Source: Candidatus Poribacteria bacterium
Lineage (GTDB): Bacteria > Poribacteria > WGA-4E > WGA-3G
Reading direction: 5' to 3'
Assembly: GCA_022394775.1 (NCBI GenBank)
Contig: JAGFCB010000181.1
Coordinates: forward strand, 1-49,548
DNA length: 49,548 nt
Of the stretch, positions 25,160 through 33,477 are shown piece by piece. Position 1 is the stretch's first letter; every line of letters begins with the position of its first letter. The position numbers and the translations under genes are program-made. The notes below the pieces were generated by a model. The model was given only the letters and a program-made list of their open reading frames with translations, was not told where the DNA came from and did no database searches.

Positions 25160-25563
25160 TTTAAGAATCTCCGTATGTTAGCACCGAACGCTGCTGTCTT
25201 TTCAGCAAGCGTGTCGATGATGCTAACTTTAGCCTTTCCACTTGAATCTTGAGGTTTGGAAGTGAAAGTTAGCCACATGTCTGTTATTTTGTGTTTATTT
25301 TTCTAATGTGTTTATTTTTCTAACGTTATGTAATCAAGGTAGTTTGGTTTTCGCTTCCGTTGCGGCTACGTTGGGCGGTCTGCCTGCAGTGTTGGCGTTA
25401 TAGAGCTAAACCTTTGATAAACTAAAAAGCCTTGTGTCGAGATAATAGTAGCAATTATCGTGCCAATTGATTTTTCTTGACTTTTTCGCCAGACGTGCTA
25501 CTATTTTACAGCGGTTTAGCAGGTTTTCCGATGCCACCGCAAATTCAGAAATAGGAGATAGTG
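25160..25563 (+). promoter_or_regulatory. Intergenic region with promoter for the tandem PhyH genes
   Basis: TTGACT (25477-25482), 16-nt spacer, TACTAT (25499-25504), giving a leader of about 50 nt. AGGAG (25553-25557) then stands 6 nt before the ATG at 25564. Further upstream a short direct repeat GTGTTTATTTTTCTAA occurs twice near 25288-25322. I see no gene in the rest of the gap. Confidence 0.55.
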
Positions 25564-26415
25564 ATGCCTACAGAATCAATACCACAGGATCGGCACTTCG
25601 GTTTGAGCTCGGACGAGTTAGCGTATTGGAACGAGAACGGTTACCTCGTCCGTTTGAACGTGTTCAGTCCTAAAGAGAACGACACGTTCCGGCAAGTCGC
25701 TGAAGATATTGTTGACGGAAAACGTCCGTTTCCGCCTGAACACATTGATCAGAACGCACTCGTCAGAGATGGAAAAGCGGAGCAGCAAGGCATCTATGCG
25801 ATGCACAAGATCCATTTTCCGAGCTGCTACGATTCAGAATTCCTCACACGTGTCCGTGATACGCGTCTCACCGATCCGCTTGTTGACATCCTCGGTCCAG
25901 ACATCCTCGGTATCAACACGCTGTTTATCTGGAAAGCCCCGAAGATTGGTCTCGGTTTCCCGTGGCATCAAGACAAGTTTTACTTCCGTACTCGGTTTAG
26001 GACAGAGACGACTGTTGGCACATGGACGGCGATTGATCCAGCAGATCGGGAGAACGGGTGTCTCTACGTTATCCCCGGTAGCCATAAATGGGATATTTTC
26101 CAACACGACGACCTCGAAGGTTCACAGCAACGGGAGTTCAAAATGGCACAGGGTGTCCGGGACGAAGATGGTGTTGCCGTAGAGGTACCGCCCGGCGCGG
26201 TGATCTGGTTCCACAGCCATCTCTTGCACAAGAGCATGAATAATCATAGTCTGCGGTTCCGTCGGAGTTTCGTCTCCCATTACCTCAGTGCCCAGGCGGA
26301 ATGGGTGAATGGAAGGAAAGGGCAACCTGTTATGTGGGTTCGCGGCGAGACTTTTCCCGACAAGGTTCACGAGGTAGCACGCGAAGTCATCCCCGTTTCT
26401 CGGTGGTCAACCTAA
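25564..26415 (+). CDS. PhyH family dioxygenase, tandem copy 1
   Basis: A 283-residue Fe(II)/2-oxoglutarate oxygenase. The iron ligands are His135-x-Asp137 in FPWHQDKFYF, with the distal histidine in WFHSHLLHKS and the 2-oxoglutarate-binding arginines in SLRFRRSF. NGCLYVIPGSHKW is the typical PhyH core motif. I start at the ATG at 25564 rather than the GTG at 25561: spacing from AGGAG is better and the start then matches the paralogue. It is the first gene of a two-gene unit with a paralogue 51 nt downstream. The substrate is unknown. Confidence 0.88.
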   Translation: MPTESIPQDRHFGLSSDELAYWNENGYLVRLNVFSPKENDTFRQVAEDIVDGKRPFPPEHIDQNALVRDGKAEQQGIYAMHKIHFPSCYDSEFLTRVRDTRLTDPLVDILGPDILGINTLFIWKAPKIGLGFPWHQDKFYFRTRFRTETTVGTWTAIDPADRENGCLYVIPGSHKWDIFQHDDLEGSQQREFKMAQGVRDEDGVAVEVPPGAVIWFHSHLLHKSMNNHSLRFRRSFVSHYLSAQAEWVNGRKGQPVMWVRGETFPDKVHEVAREVIPVSRWST

Positions 26416-26466
26416 ATTTCTGAGGCTTTGTTCTCACTCCCATAACTACAGGAACAGAAAACAAAA

Positions 26467-27330
26467 ATGCGTACAGAATCGGTCCCAGAGGCGCAGACTT
26501 TTGGCTTAAACGCGGACGAGTTAGCACACTGGAACGAGGAGGGTTACCTCGTCCGTTTGAATGTATTTACCGCTGAAGAGAACGACGTACTCCGTCAAGT
26601 CGCTGAAGACATTGTGGATGGAAAACGTCCGTTCCCGTCCACAAATATCAACCAAAATGCACTCGTCAGAGACGGAAAAATAGAAAAACAAGGCATCTAT
26701 GGGATACACAAGATTCATCATCCGAGTTGCTACTGTCCAGAGTTCCTTGCTCGTGTCCGCGATCCCCGTTTAACCGATCCACTTGTTGATATTCTCGGTC
26801 CGGACATCCTCGGCATCAACAATCTATTTATCTGGAAGGCACCGAAGATCGGTCTCGGTTTCCCGTGGCATCAGGACAAGTTCTACTTCCGCAACCGGTT
26901 CAATACCGAAACGACGGTCGGGACGTGGACAGCGATTGATGCTGCTGATCGTGAGAACGGTTGCTTGTATGTTGTCCCTGGCAGCCATAAGTCGGATATT
27001 TTTGAGCATGACGATCTTGGGGGTTCACAGCAACAAGAGTTCAAGTTGGCGCGCGGTGTCCGGGACGCAGACGGTGTTGCAGTGGAAGTCCCACCCGGTG
27101 CTGCCATCTGGTTCCACAGCCATCTCTTGCATAAGAGTACGGACAACCACAGCCTACGCTTCCGTCGGAGTTATGTCGTCCACTACCTCAGTGCGCGAGC
27201 GGAATGGGCGCGCCCTACTGCCCGAAATAACAGGACGAGACAGCCTGTCATGTGGATTCGTGGGGAGACTTTCCCTGACAAGGTTCACGAAGTCGAACGC
27301 GGTGTTTTGCCGGTTTCCGAATCTGATTGA
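26467..27330 (+). CDS. PhyH family dioxygenase, tandem copy 2
   Basis: A 287-residue paralogue of the preceding gene, alike over nearly its whole length: VRLNVF, DIVDGKRPFP, QNALVRDGK, LTDPLVDILGPDILGIN, FPWHQDKFYFR, FHSHLLHKS. The HxD and distal His are intact, so both copies should bind iron. Differences cluster at the C-terminus (WARPTARNNRTRQPVMWIRG) and around residues 60 and 90. Recent duplication with conserved active sites suggests related but separate substrates, or a dose effect. It probably shares the promoter of copy 1. Confidence 0.88.
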   Translation: MRTESVPEAQTFGLNADELAHWNEEGYLVRLNVFTAEENDVLRQVAEDIVDGKRPFPSTNINQNALVRDGKIEKQGIYGIHKIHHPSCYCPEFLARVRDPRLTDPLVDILGPDILGINNLFIWKAPKIGLGFPWHQDKFYFRNRFNTETTVGTWTAIDAADRENGCLYVVPGSHKSDIFEHDDLGGSQQQEFKLARGVRDADGVAVEVPPGAAIWFHSHLLHKSTDNHSLRFRRSYVVHYLSARAEWARPTARNNRTRQPVMWIRGETFPDKVHEVERGVLPVSESD

Positions 27331-27446
27331 TGTTATTGCAGAAGGGGCGCGATGATGTTAGTGTGGATAGAAAGCGTATGGTATGGACTAATTGATTTAA
27401 AGTTGAAGTAATCTTTAATTTTCATGGTATGTCTTCATGAATAGGG

Positions 27447-27612
27447 CTATTTTTCTTTTGCAAGGGTTGTGTCTGCTTGTTCTGCAGCTTCTTTCGCTTC
27501 CCGTTCCAGCCACTCACGAATAACCTTTTTTTACTGCACGTTCAATCTGGCGGACTGTGAGTTTCCCGCCTCGCTTACGGAGGGGAAGTTTGACAGTTCT
27601 TTCTCTTGCCAT
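27447..27612 (-). pseudogene. Frameshifted small basic protein gene
   Basis: The ATG at 27612 starts MARERTVKLPLRKRGGKLTV, then RQIERAVKK; the frame then closes early after a run of seven A. Shifting one base at that run restores a continuous frame, KVIREWLEREAKEAAEQADT and on to a stop at 27447, giving a 54-residue charged, helical protein. It is either a real one-base insertion or a homopolymer sequencing error. I do not recognise the family. AAGGA lies upstream of the ATG at a long spacing. Confidence 0.5.
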
Positions 27613-27987
27613 GTGGGTTCCGTCCTTGAACTGGGTCGTAATAAACGACTTGGTTGAGTCTCGAAGCACTCCACTATTACGAAAATATGTCATTAAAAGT
27701 TAAATCTTCAACATCTAATCGACACTCTTCAACCGTTTGAGGCAGATCTCGCAGAAAAGTCTGTTGACACACTCCCCGTTCTTCAGAGCGCGGAATCTTT
27801 TATCGTCAGAAAACGCTTATTACCGTAAATCTCACTTTTCCTAATGAATAGGTGAATGTCCTAATTTCATGTACCTATCCTCAGTACACAAGGTAATAGT
27901 AACTATTCCAAATCTCTTTTTCAAATCTATTCTCCGATGAATGAAAAACGTCTCTGTGAGAGAGGGTCGGTTTGTTTTGTTAAAAAT

Positions 27988-28328
27988 TTACAACTGATTT
28001 CTTATGCTCTTAAGCATATCCATCATTTCAGATGCAATTAAGTAAGGTCGCGTTCTTTGATGAGTATCAACTTTATAGTAAAACGAAAAAATAAATCAAC
28101 ACTTTAGAAAACAACAAACCCACCCCTAATGCAGGCTGGGTTTGGAACCCAGCCTTCTATGGATGTCTCGTTAATTGTAGGTTCTACTATAATATTAAAG
28201 TCTTCAGGTTTTACCATAAATAATGGAATAATTTTTTCGCCTTTCAATGCAGCCTCATGATTTCCATCATGAATATCCATATACCTATGACCTTTAAGCC
28301 TGCTACACATCACAACAAATTCCCTCAT
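27988..28328 (-). pseudogene. Small unknown gene split by the 118-bp MITE
   Basis: From the ATG at 28328 the frame reads MREFVVMCSRLKGHRYMDIH and on to FMVKPEDFN, then enters the MITE at 28191. Beyond the MITE (below 28074) the sequence reads KVDTHQRTRPYLIASEMMD and MLKSIRNQL, with a stop at 27988. Deleting 116 bp and keeping one TA joins the halves in frame through PEDFNIKVDTHQ, giving 74 residues. The gene was evidently intact before insertion. I do not recognise its family. Open frame extends some 40 codons upstream of the ATG without a normal start, so the original protein may have been longer. Confidence 0.7.
28074..28191 (-). mobile_element. 118-bp TA-flanked MITE, copy 2
   Basis: Same length and layout as the copy at 7532-7649, in opposite orientation: ends TATAGTAAAACG and GTTCTACTATA, internal hairpin CTGGGTT-TGG-AACCCAG, and TA at each extremity. 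It interrupts the small gene at 27988-28328. Its outward end again reads TTGATT, 16 nt, TATAAA toward lower coordinates. The terminal repeats have a few mismatches, so this copy may be older. Confidence 0.75.
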
Positions 28329-28465
28329 AGATAGCTTGTCAATAATTTCAGAATAACTAACTTTTACTTTTTCTAATTTTATTACTATATAATAGTTAGG
28401 ACAGTTTCTATCGGTTCGTGTCGTGTTTTCAAGGATGTTTCTACAAGTCTAACACACGCGGCTTT

Positions 28466-28545
28466 ACATAGCACTCCGCTGGAGTGCGTTTCCATCTGCC
28501 ATCTATCTCTATAGACATATCACGCCACTGGCGTGAAGAGAACCG
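28466..28545 (+). repeat. Dual-hairpin repeat, copy C
   Basis: Hairpin 1 GCACTCC-GCT-GGAGTGC (28471-28487), box CTATAGACATAT (28509-28520), hairpin 2 CACGCC-ACT-GGCGTG (28521-28535). It faces copy D, with about 55 nt between them. Confidence 0.75.
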
Positions 28546-28599
28546 AAGCTGCTGTTGTGGCTAAAGATGTTGGCAACTGTGTTCTGGCAACAGATAAGA

Positions 28600-28679
28600 T
28601 GTCGATATTGCTCCAGCTGAGCAATATGTCTATAGCAGCACATCATAGCAATCCCGCACTCCAGCGGAGTGCTATGTCT
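28600..28679 (-). repeat. Dual-hairpin repeat, copy D (inverted)
   Basis: Read on the minus strand: GCACTCC-GCT-GGAGTGC (28672-28656), box CTATAGACATAT (28635-28624), hairpin 2 TGCTC-AGCTG-GAGCA (28623-28609). Copies C and D form an inverted pair that could fold into one long stem. Confidence 0.72.
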
Positions 28680-28707
28680 AAAAATTATCCAAACTATAGT
28701 AGTTAAT

Positions 28708-28860
28708 AACGCAAGTTACCCCCTTGTAGTGTTATCTGTTAGATTGTGCCCAAAAATGCCCAAACTAAAAGTTTGCGCTACAAAATGCTTGGAGAATTGA
28801 CATTTTTCAATGAAACCCGAGGTCTGCGGGTCTAAAATCTTGTTAGTAGCAACTTGGGTT
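28708..28860. mobile_element. TIR element, copy 3 (153 bp)
   Basis: The left end AACGCAAGTTACC (28708-28720) roughly inverts the right end TAGTAGCAACTTGGGTT. AGTTAAT flanks both sides (28701-28707 and 28861-28867), a 7-bp candidate target duplication. Its cargo differs from copies 1 and 2 and includes the hairpin CAAAC-TAAAA-GTTTG. The right flank overlaps the stop region of the DUF6602 gene. Confidence 0.5.
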
Positions 28861-28862
28861 AG

Positions 28863-29675
28863 TTAATAACTAAAATTTATATTGGCATAATCAAGTAGGT
28901 CTTTTCCGCCATATTCCAACATATTGATAGGTTCCGCCTCGGCATGAACCATGTATCTCAATAATAGATTAATAAATAACGCCCAAGATCTTTCCACATA
29001 TATAGCATGTAATTGGCTGTGCTCGCGAGGAAGAAAGTCGTATGCTCCATGATAATTTGTGATTATGTTTTTGTTGTCAGTAGTTTCTAATGAAAAGATC
29101 GTATCTATTCGCGTCTCAAAGTCTAAATTCTTTTTCTTTACTATTTCTTTGTATTTTTGCATTAATCTAACAAAACTTATACTCTCAACAGAAATACAGA
29201 AAAATATTGATTTCCAATGTTCTTTATCTTCCCCGAATAATTTTTGGAAATGAATTATATCGGACCCTTTCCGATTAAAATAAGCTTTTCGTTGTAGGTT
29301 CTTGTAACTTAAGCATTTTTTAAAACTATCATTTAATGCTTTTGCATTAAGTTTCGTTTTAACTTCACCACAAGCGTATGTGGCCTCAACAGGGAATACC
29401 TGGGCAGCAGCACTTGTAAAAATACGAGGTGTGTTCATTTTATCGTACAGAATAATATCCATTTGCTGTGATTCACCTCCTTCTGAGTCCATTACAAACC
29501 CGTTTGATACCCCTATTTTTTCTGGTAATACTTCTGTTAAGTAAGATCTAAACATTTCTTCAATTAGTGTTCCGATTTCACCTGAAGTCGGAATTAGACT
29601 TCTAATCTGTTCAGCAGACATTTCCAGCTTTTGCTGAGATGACGATTGTAATTCTTGGTACCGTTTATTTGGCAT
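28863..29675 (-). CDS. DUF6602 nuclease-like protein
   Basis: A 270-residue protein matching DUF6602 from about residue 30: GEIGTLIEEMFRSYLTEVLP, GVSNGFVMDSEGGESQQMDI, VFPVEATYACGEVKTKL. Asp73 and Glu104-x-Lys106 form a PD-(D/E)XK-like pattern, and the family is widely regarded as nuclease-related and is often seen near defence genes. GGAG lies about 9 nt before the ATG. It begins 36 nt after the stop of the large restriction-modification fusion, so the two are probably one operon. Its role there is unknown: second nuclease, accessory factor or independent effector. Confidence 0.72.
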   Translation of the reverse strand: MPNKRYQELQSSSQQKLEMSAEQIRSLIPTSGEIGTLIEEMFRSYLTEVLPEKIGVSNGFVMDSEGGESQQMDIILYDKMNTPRIFTSAAAQVFPVEATYACGEVKTKLNAKALNDSFKKCLSYKNLQRKAYFNRKGSDIIHFQKLFGEDKEHWKSIFFCISVESISFVRLMQKYKEIVKKKNLDFETRIDTIFSLETTDNKNIITNYHGAYDFLPREHSQLHAIYVERSWALFINLLLRYMVHAEAEPINMLEYGGKDLLDYANINFSY

Positions 29676-29711
29676 AATTTACATCTCCGGATTTATTGCA
29701 GACGATTTGAA

Positions 29712-32669
29712 TTAATCAACATACCAACTCGGAAAAGGGATACCTTTCAACTTAAGCTTCGCTAGCTCAGCATCAAGATCACACTTAGATTGCTTCCCGC
29801 CGTGGATGCTTGGTTCAGCACAGAGCATTTCACGCAGTGTCTGCATGGATTCAAGCACGTTGTCGCTCGTAATTCCTAACACTTCAGTCAATAGACATCG
29901 GTCTAATTCTTTGCGTACAGGGTCATGCGCGCATTCATTAACAGGCAGCATCCGCTGATACTTCAGACGTTCAAAGATAGTATCAGCATTTGCTAATGCC
30001 TCATCGGAAAGTTTACGGACGTCCAGTGTAGGTAGTGTCTCTAATGTTTGCTGACGTAGTGTGCCACGTCCCATCTGTTGTTTACTACTATGTGCCCAAT
30101 GACAGAACAATCCTAAACTTGAGTTGCACCAGAGTGTCCAAGCAACTTCGTGTCGCGGGTCGTTAAGCAAAACGTTAATCATTGAACGTACCCCGATAGA
30201 AGGCTTTTCTGTCAAGGAAGCAATAATCGAATTTGAGGTAAATCTCAGGTTAATATGATAGTGCGTTTTGCTGAAACAGTCTAAAACTCGCTTGACCATA
30301 GCATTGTCATTTGAACGTGGTATCGCAGTAGAATCCGGTGCAGCAATCATAGCACGTTGTAAAGGTGCGTTAACTTTCCACAATGCGTCATAACCATCGC
30401 TATTTGGCTCATAATCTTCAACCATAATAAACGGACCGTCTTTTTCCCGATAAGAATCTGCTGAACCCACCCTTGCAATATCTTGTACTTGGCAAATGTG
30501 AATCGGTAAAGCCTCCCTTGACATCGGAAAGTGCAGTTTTCCAATTATCAGCTTGTTTGCCATCTGTAGTAATGCCATGGATCTTGCTCGTGTTGCGATC
30601 CACGGAATACCATCTTTTATTGGACAGTCCAACATTAGACCGCTGCTTGTGTTTCCAACGCTAATAGTATCACCGCCGTTAGGGGCATCTTCAAGGCTTC
30701 GTGTTTCGTTGCTTCTATTAATCCTATTTGCTATTTCAACAGATTCAAGAGAGCTATGGGGTTTATCAGCAAGACAGACAAACTTCCCGCGTCCTGTGTT
30801 TGCATCTATACCTTTCGTTGCGACAACGATACATTCTGCCATAGTCGTGTCTGCAGAGAATGTGCAGTCTTCTGCTTTTGCCTGTGCCATAGTTATCACG
30901 ACTACGTTGTGGTATTCGTTTGCCCACATATCCCGCAGTTCCTGCGTAGTCGGAGATCTCAACACTGTCAGCGGCAAAATGAAACCCATTGTACCACCGT
31001 TCCTCAACTTTTTGTCAGCAAGGTCTACGAAAGCAGAAACGAAGCCGTTAGTGCCATCAGTTACTCTTGTATTTTTAGATCTTAACGTAGCCTGCATCAA
31101 CTTTTGATCTTCCTTAGGTCGATCACTGCCTTGGAAAGTAGATTTTGGCACATCGGTATTGCTATCCGATCCCGGCCTCGTAAAGGGTGGATTCTGTATG
31201 ACAACGTCAATTTCTCCGTGTTGGAACGTCTGTTGGAGTTTAACTACTGTGTTTTCCTCACCCCCTATCTGCTCAGCCTCTGTGTCAAATAGTTTTATAT
31301 CATCAAGCAATTCCAATGAACCTATAGCATAGCTTGCATCATCCATTACGCCGTAGGGTGCAGTAACTATCTGAGTCCCGCCGATTTTGACCCCTGCATA
31401 CGTGCTCGCAAGTGCAGCCGCTGTAAGGTGTGTCGCATTCGGCATAATATCTACACCGCCGATGTTCTTCTCCAACATTCGCTGATGGATATCCCTGCCG
31501 TTGCCACCCGATTGTTCATACAGAGACAGGATGCGTTGATAGACACCGTTGAGAAGCGCGCCTGTTCCGCAAGCGAAGTCTGCCACTTTCGGGAGTTTAC
31601 CTTTCGACAGTTCAGGCATCACAAGCGTAGACAGCAGCACTGCGCTTTCTGGAAGTGTGTAGTTCGCTTTAACGTATTTTCTATCAGTGATGAGTTTTTG
31701 GAATACGATACCCGCGAGTTCGTGGATTTGCGCGATGCCTGTATCAACAAGGTCTTTTGCAGCCTCACAGAGGAGTTTTAAAATATGTTTGACAAGCCTA
31801 TCATCGGTAGCGAGTGCCTCGACGAGGTTTCGGGCATCCTCAAAGATTGGACGATAATTAACCTTGAGGATCGTGTTCCAATCCTCAATAACATCGGCAT
31901 AATCAATTACCGGTAGGAGTTGTCGGAGTGAACGCACAGACTCCATCTCTGCTTTACCGGCAAGGGAACTTTGGAAGACAAAAGCATCGGTGATAATCAG
32001 TGCTGCCATGCGGAGCGTTTGAATGTTCGGTTTTTCTTCTGTGTTATCTTCCACTTTAGAGAAAACCTCTTGGTGCAGAATCGTCTCAATTTTTTTGGCG
32101 ATGGCAGGATGATCAACGATAGCATCTTCAAGTAGGTAAGCTGCCTTGTTGATGCTTTTCTCCATCTCTTCTGCTGCCGCTTCAAGATGTGAATTCGGCA
32201 TTGCGCCAATATGGAGAGCGTTTGCAATGTCGCCTACGGTGCCTTTTGCCCATCCGTTTTCTGGGAAGTGTCCTACGGTATCACTGACAGTATTGACGAG
32301 TTTGTACTGTAGATCATTCGCAGCACGCAGTTGTGGATTGATATCCGCGCCCGACACCGTCTTAAAACGGTCAGGATAAAGAATCGCCATGACGTTGTTA
32401 AGGGTTCTTCCAACGACATGGTATTCCGTTTCGAGCTCAAGCACAAGCCTCGTTTCCGCTTGTGCTATGAGATTTTTGGCATTGGTGGTGGTTGCGAATT
32501 TGGCTTCAATCCCGACGGGTTCTCTGCCGCGTTCAATCACGATAGCATCAAGTTCGCTGTTACCTTTAATGAAAGCGTTAACTTCCGTTTCGAGTTCCCA
32601 TTCGTGACGCATGTTTCGGAGGATGTTCACCAATTCGTTTGTGATGGTTGTCTCGCGTCGGTTCGGCAT
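29712..32669 (-). CDS. Restriction-modification fusion protein, probable type IIG
   Basis: In 985 residues I see an N-terminal PD-(D/E)XK nuclease (Asp41 in SELDAIVIERG, Glu55-Ala-Lys57 in VGIEAKF), a long helical linker, then an N6-adenine methyltransferase: SAM motif VADFACGTGALL (362-373) and catalytic NPPF (493-496). The C-terminal 300 or so residues probably hold target recognition (QMGRGTLRQQTLETLPTLDV is typical of the end of such domains). One chain could both cut and methylate, as type IIG enzymes do. The ATG overlaps the stop of the upstream PhyH gene (TAATG) and lacks its own ribosome binding site, implying coupled translation. Confidence 0.83.
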   Translation of the reverse strand: MPNRRETTITNELVNILRNMRHEWELETEVNAFIKGNSELDAIVIERGREPVGIEAKFATTTNAKNLIAQAETRLVLELETEYHVVGRTLNNVMAILYPDRFKTVSGADINPQLRAANDLQYKLVNTVSDTVGHFPENGWAKGTVGDIANALHIGAMPNSHLEAAAEEMEKSINKAAYLLEDAIVDHPAIAKKIETILHQEVFSKVEDNTEEKPNIQTLRMAALIITDAFVFQSSLAGKAEMESVRSLRQLLPVIDYADVIEDWNTILKVNYRPIFEDARNLVEALATDDRLVKHILKLLCEAAKDLVDTGIAQIHELAGIVFQKLITDRKYVKANYTLPESAVLLSTLVMPELSKGKLPKVADFACGTGALLNGVYQRILSLYEQSGGNGRDIHQRMLEKNIGGVDIMPNATHLTAAALASTYAGVKIGGTQIVTAPYGVMDDASYAIGSLELLDDIKLFDTEAEQIGGEENTVVKLQQTFQHGEIDVVIQNPPFTRPGSDSNTDVPKSTFQGSDRPKEDQKLMQATLRSKNTRVTDGTNGFVSAFVDLADKKLRNGGTMGFILPLTVLRSPTTQELRDMWANEYHNVVVITMAQAKAEDCTFSADTTMAECIVVATKGIDANTGRGKFVCLADKPHSSLESVEIANRINRSNETRSLEDAPNGGDTISVGNTSSGLMLDCPIKDGIPWIATRARSMALLQMANKLIIGKLHFPMSREALPIHICQVQDIARVGSADSYREKDGPFIMVEDYEPNSDGYDALWKVNAPLQRAMIAAPDSTAIPRSNDNAMVKRVLDCFSKTHYHINLRFTSNSIIASLTEKPSIGVRSMINVLLNDPRHEVAWTLWCNSSLGLFCHWAHSSKQQMGRGTLRQQTLETLPTLDVRKLSDEALANADTIFERLKYQRMLPVNECAHDPVRKELDRCLLTEVLGITSDNVLESMQTLREMLCAEPSIHGGKQSKCDLDAELAKLKLKGIPFPSWYVD

Positions 32670-33424
32670 TATATTTTCGTAGGCTGGTCTGGGGGTTGGG
32701 GTTGGGAATCGAAGCCGTAGATACGGCGCATGGTGGGAGTCGCGCGTTCGGCGACTTCCGGCTTGAGGTGATGCACAAAATCAAACATCGGTTTGACAAA
32801 AGAACGACAACAGAAACAGATCAACGCGATGCGTTGCCGATCAGTCGTGTTGGCACCGGCAGAATGCCAAGTCGCACCGTTGAATAGAAATACGGAGCCT
32901 TTCGGGGCAGAGAGTCGAACCTCATCGGGATGGTGTGTCGTGCCGGGAGGCGGTTTGATCCGCTGGAGATGGATACCCGGTACATGGCGCGTGCCACCGT
33001 TTTCCGGTGTAAAATCGTCGAGGAGCCAGAGACTGTTGGCAACTAACGGGAAACTCGGCAACGGCTCCGGCATAGAGCCCAACACGCTATCAACGTGATA
33101 GCCTCCATCAGAAGCACCCGGATCAATGATATTGGAAGTAAGCGTGCTGAGTGTGTAATCGGGACCGAGGAGGTGCTCAAAGTAGGGCATCACCTTTGGA
33201 TGGGCAACCATTTTTTCATACATCTCACCTTTGTTTACCAACCAACGGACATGCTGCCCATAACCGTCAGTATGTTGACGCGCCAACCCGTTCTGCTTCT
33301 CCTCTTCCGCCAATCGAAGTATATCGGTTCTGTATACTTTGATTTCTTCGTCGGAAAGCACGTCTGGAATGACGATGCATCCCTGTTCATCTAACTGCTT
33401 CTTTTCTGCATCGGTGATACCCAT
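32669..33424 (-). CDS. PhyH family dioxygenase, coupled to the restriction-modification gene
   Basis: A 251-residue PhyH oxygenase with the iron-binding HxD in GGYHVDSVLG, the core motif NGGTRHVPGIHL, and the distal histidine in FNGATWHSAGAN followed by RQRIALICF. I start at the ATG at 33424 (MGITDAEKKQL), with AGGAG about 9 nt upstream; an upstream in-frame start at 33466 adds 14 residues that are not conserved. Its TAA overlaps the ATG of the restriction-modification gene. PhyH proteins are not known restriction components, so the coupling may be accidental. Confidence 0.85.
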   Translation of the reverse strand: MGITDAEKKQLDEQGCIVIPDVLSDEEIKVYRTDILRLAEEEKQNGLARQHTDGYGQHVRWLVNKGEMYEKMVAHPKVMPYFEHLLGPDYTLSTLTSNIIDPGASDGGYHVDSVLGSMPEPLPSFPLVANSLWLLDDFTPENGGTRHVPGIHLQRIKPPPGTTHHPDEVRLSAPKGSVFLFNGATWHSAGANTTDRQRIALICFCCRSFVKPMFDFVHHLKPEVAERATPTMRRIYGFDSQPQPPDQPTKI

Positions 33425-33477
33425 TTTGTATTCTCCTTCGGTAGGCGAGGCACGGGACTCCGGCAAACGCGCCTAAA

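Noticed and set aside
27447..27612. Programmed ribosomal frameshift at the seven-A run
   Set aside because: Joining the frames needs a forward shift by one base, whereas such A-runs usually promote a backward shift; an indel or sequencing error is simpler.
29712..32669. Type I HsdM with separate HsdS
   Set aside because: The chain has its own N-terminal nuclease and a long C-terminal recognition-like region; no separate specificity gene is present.
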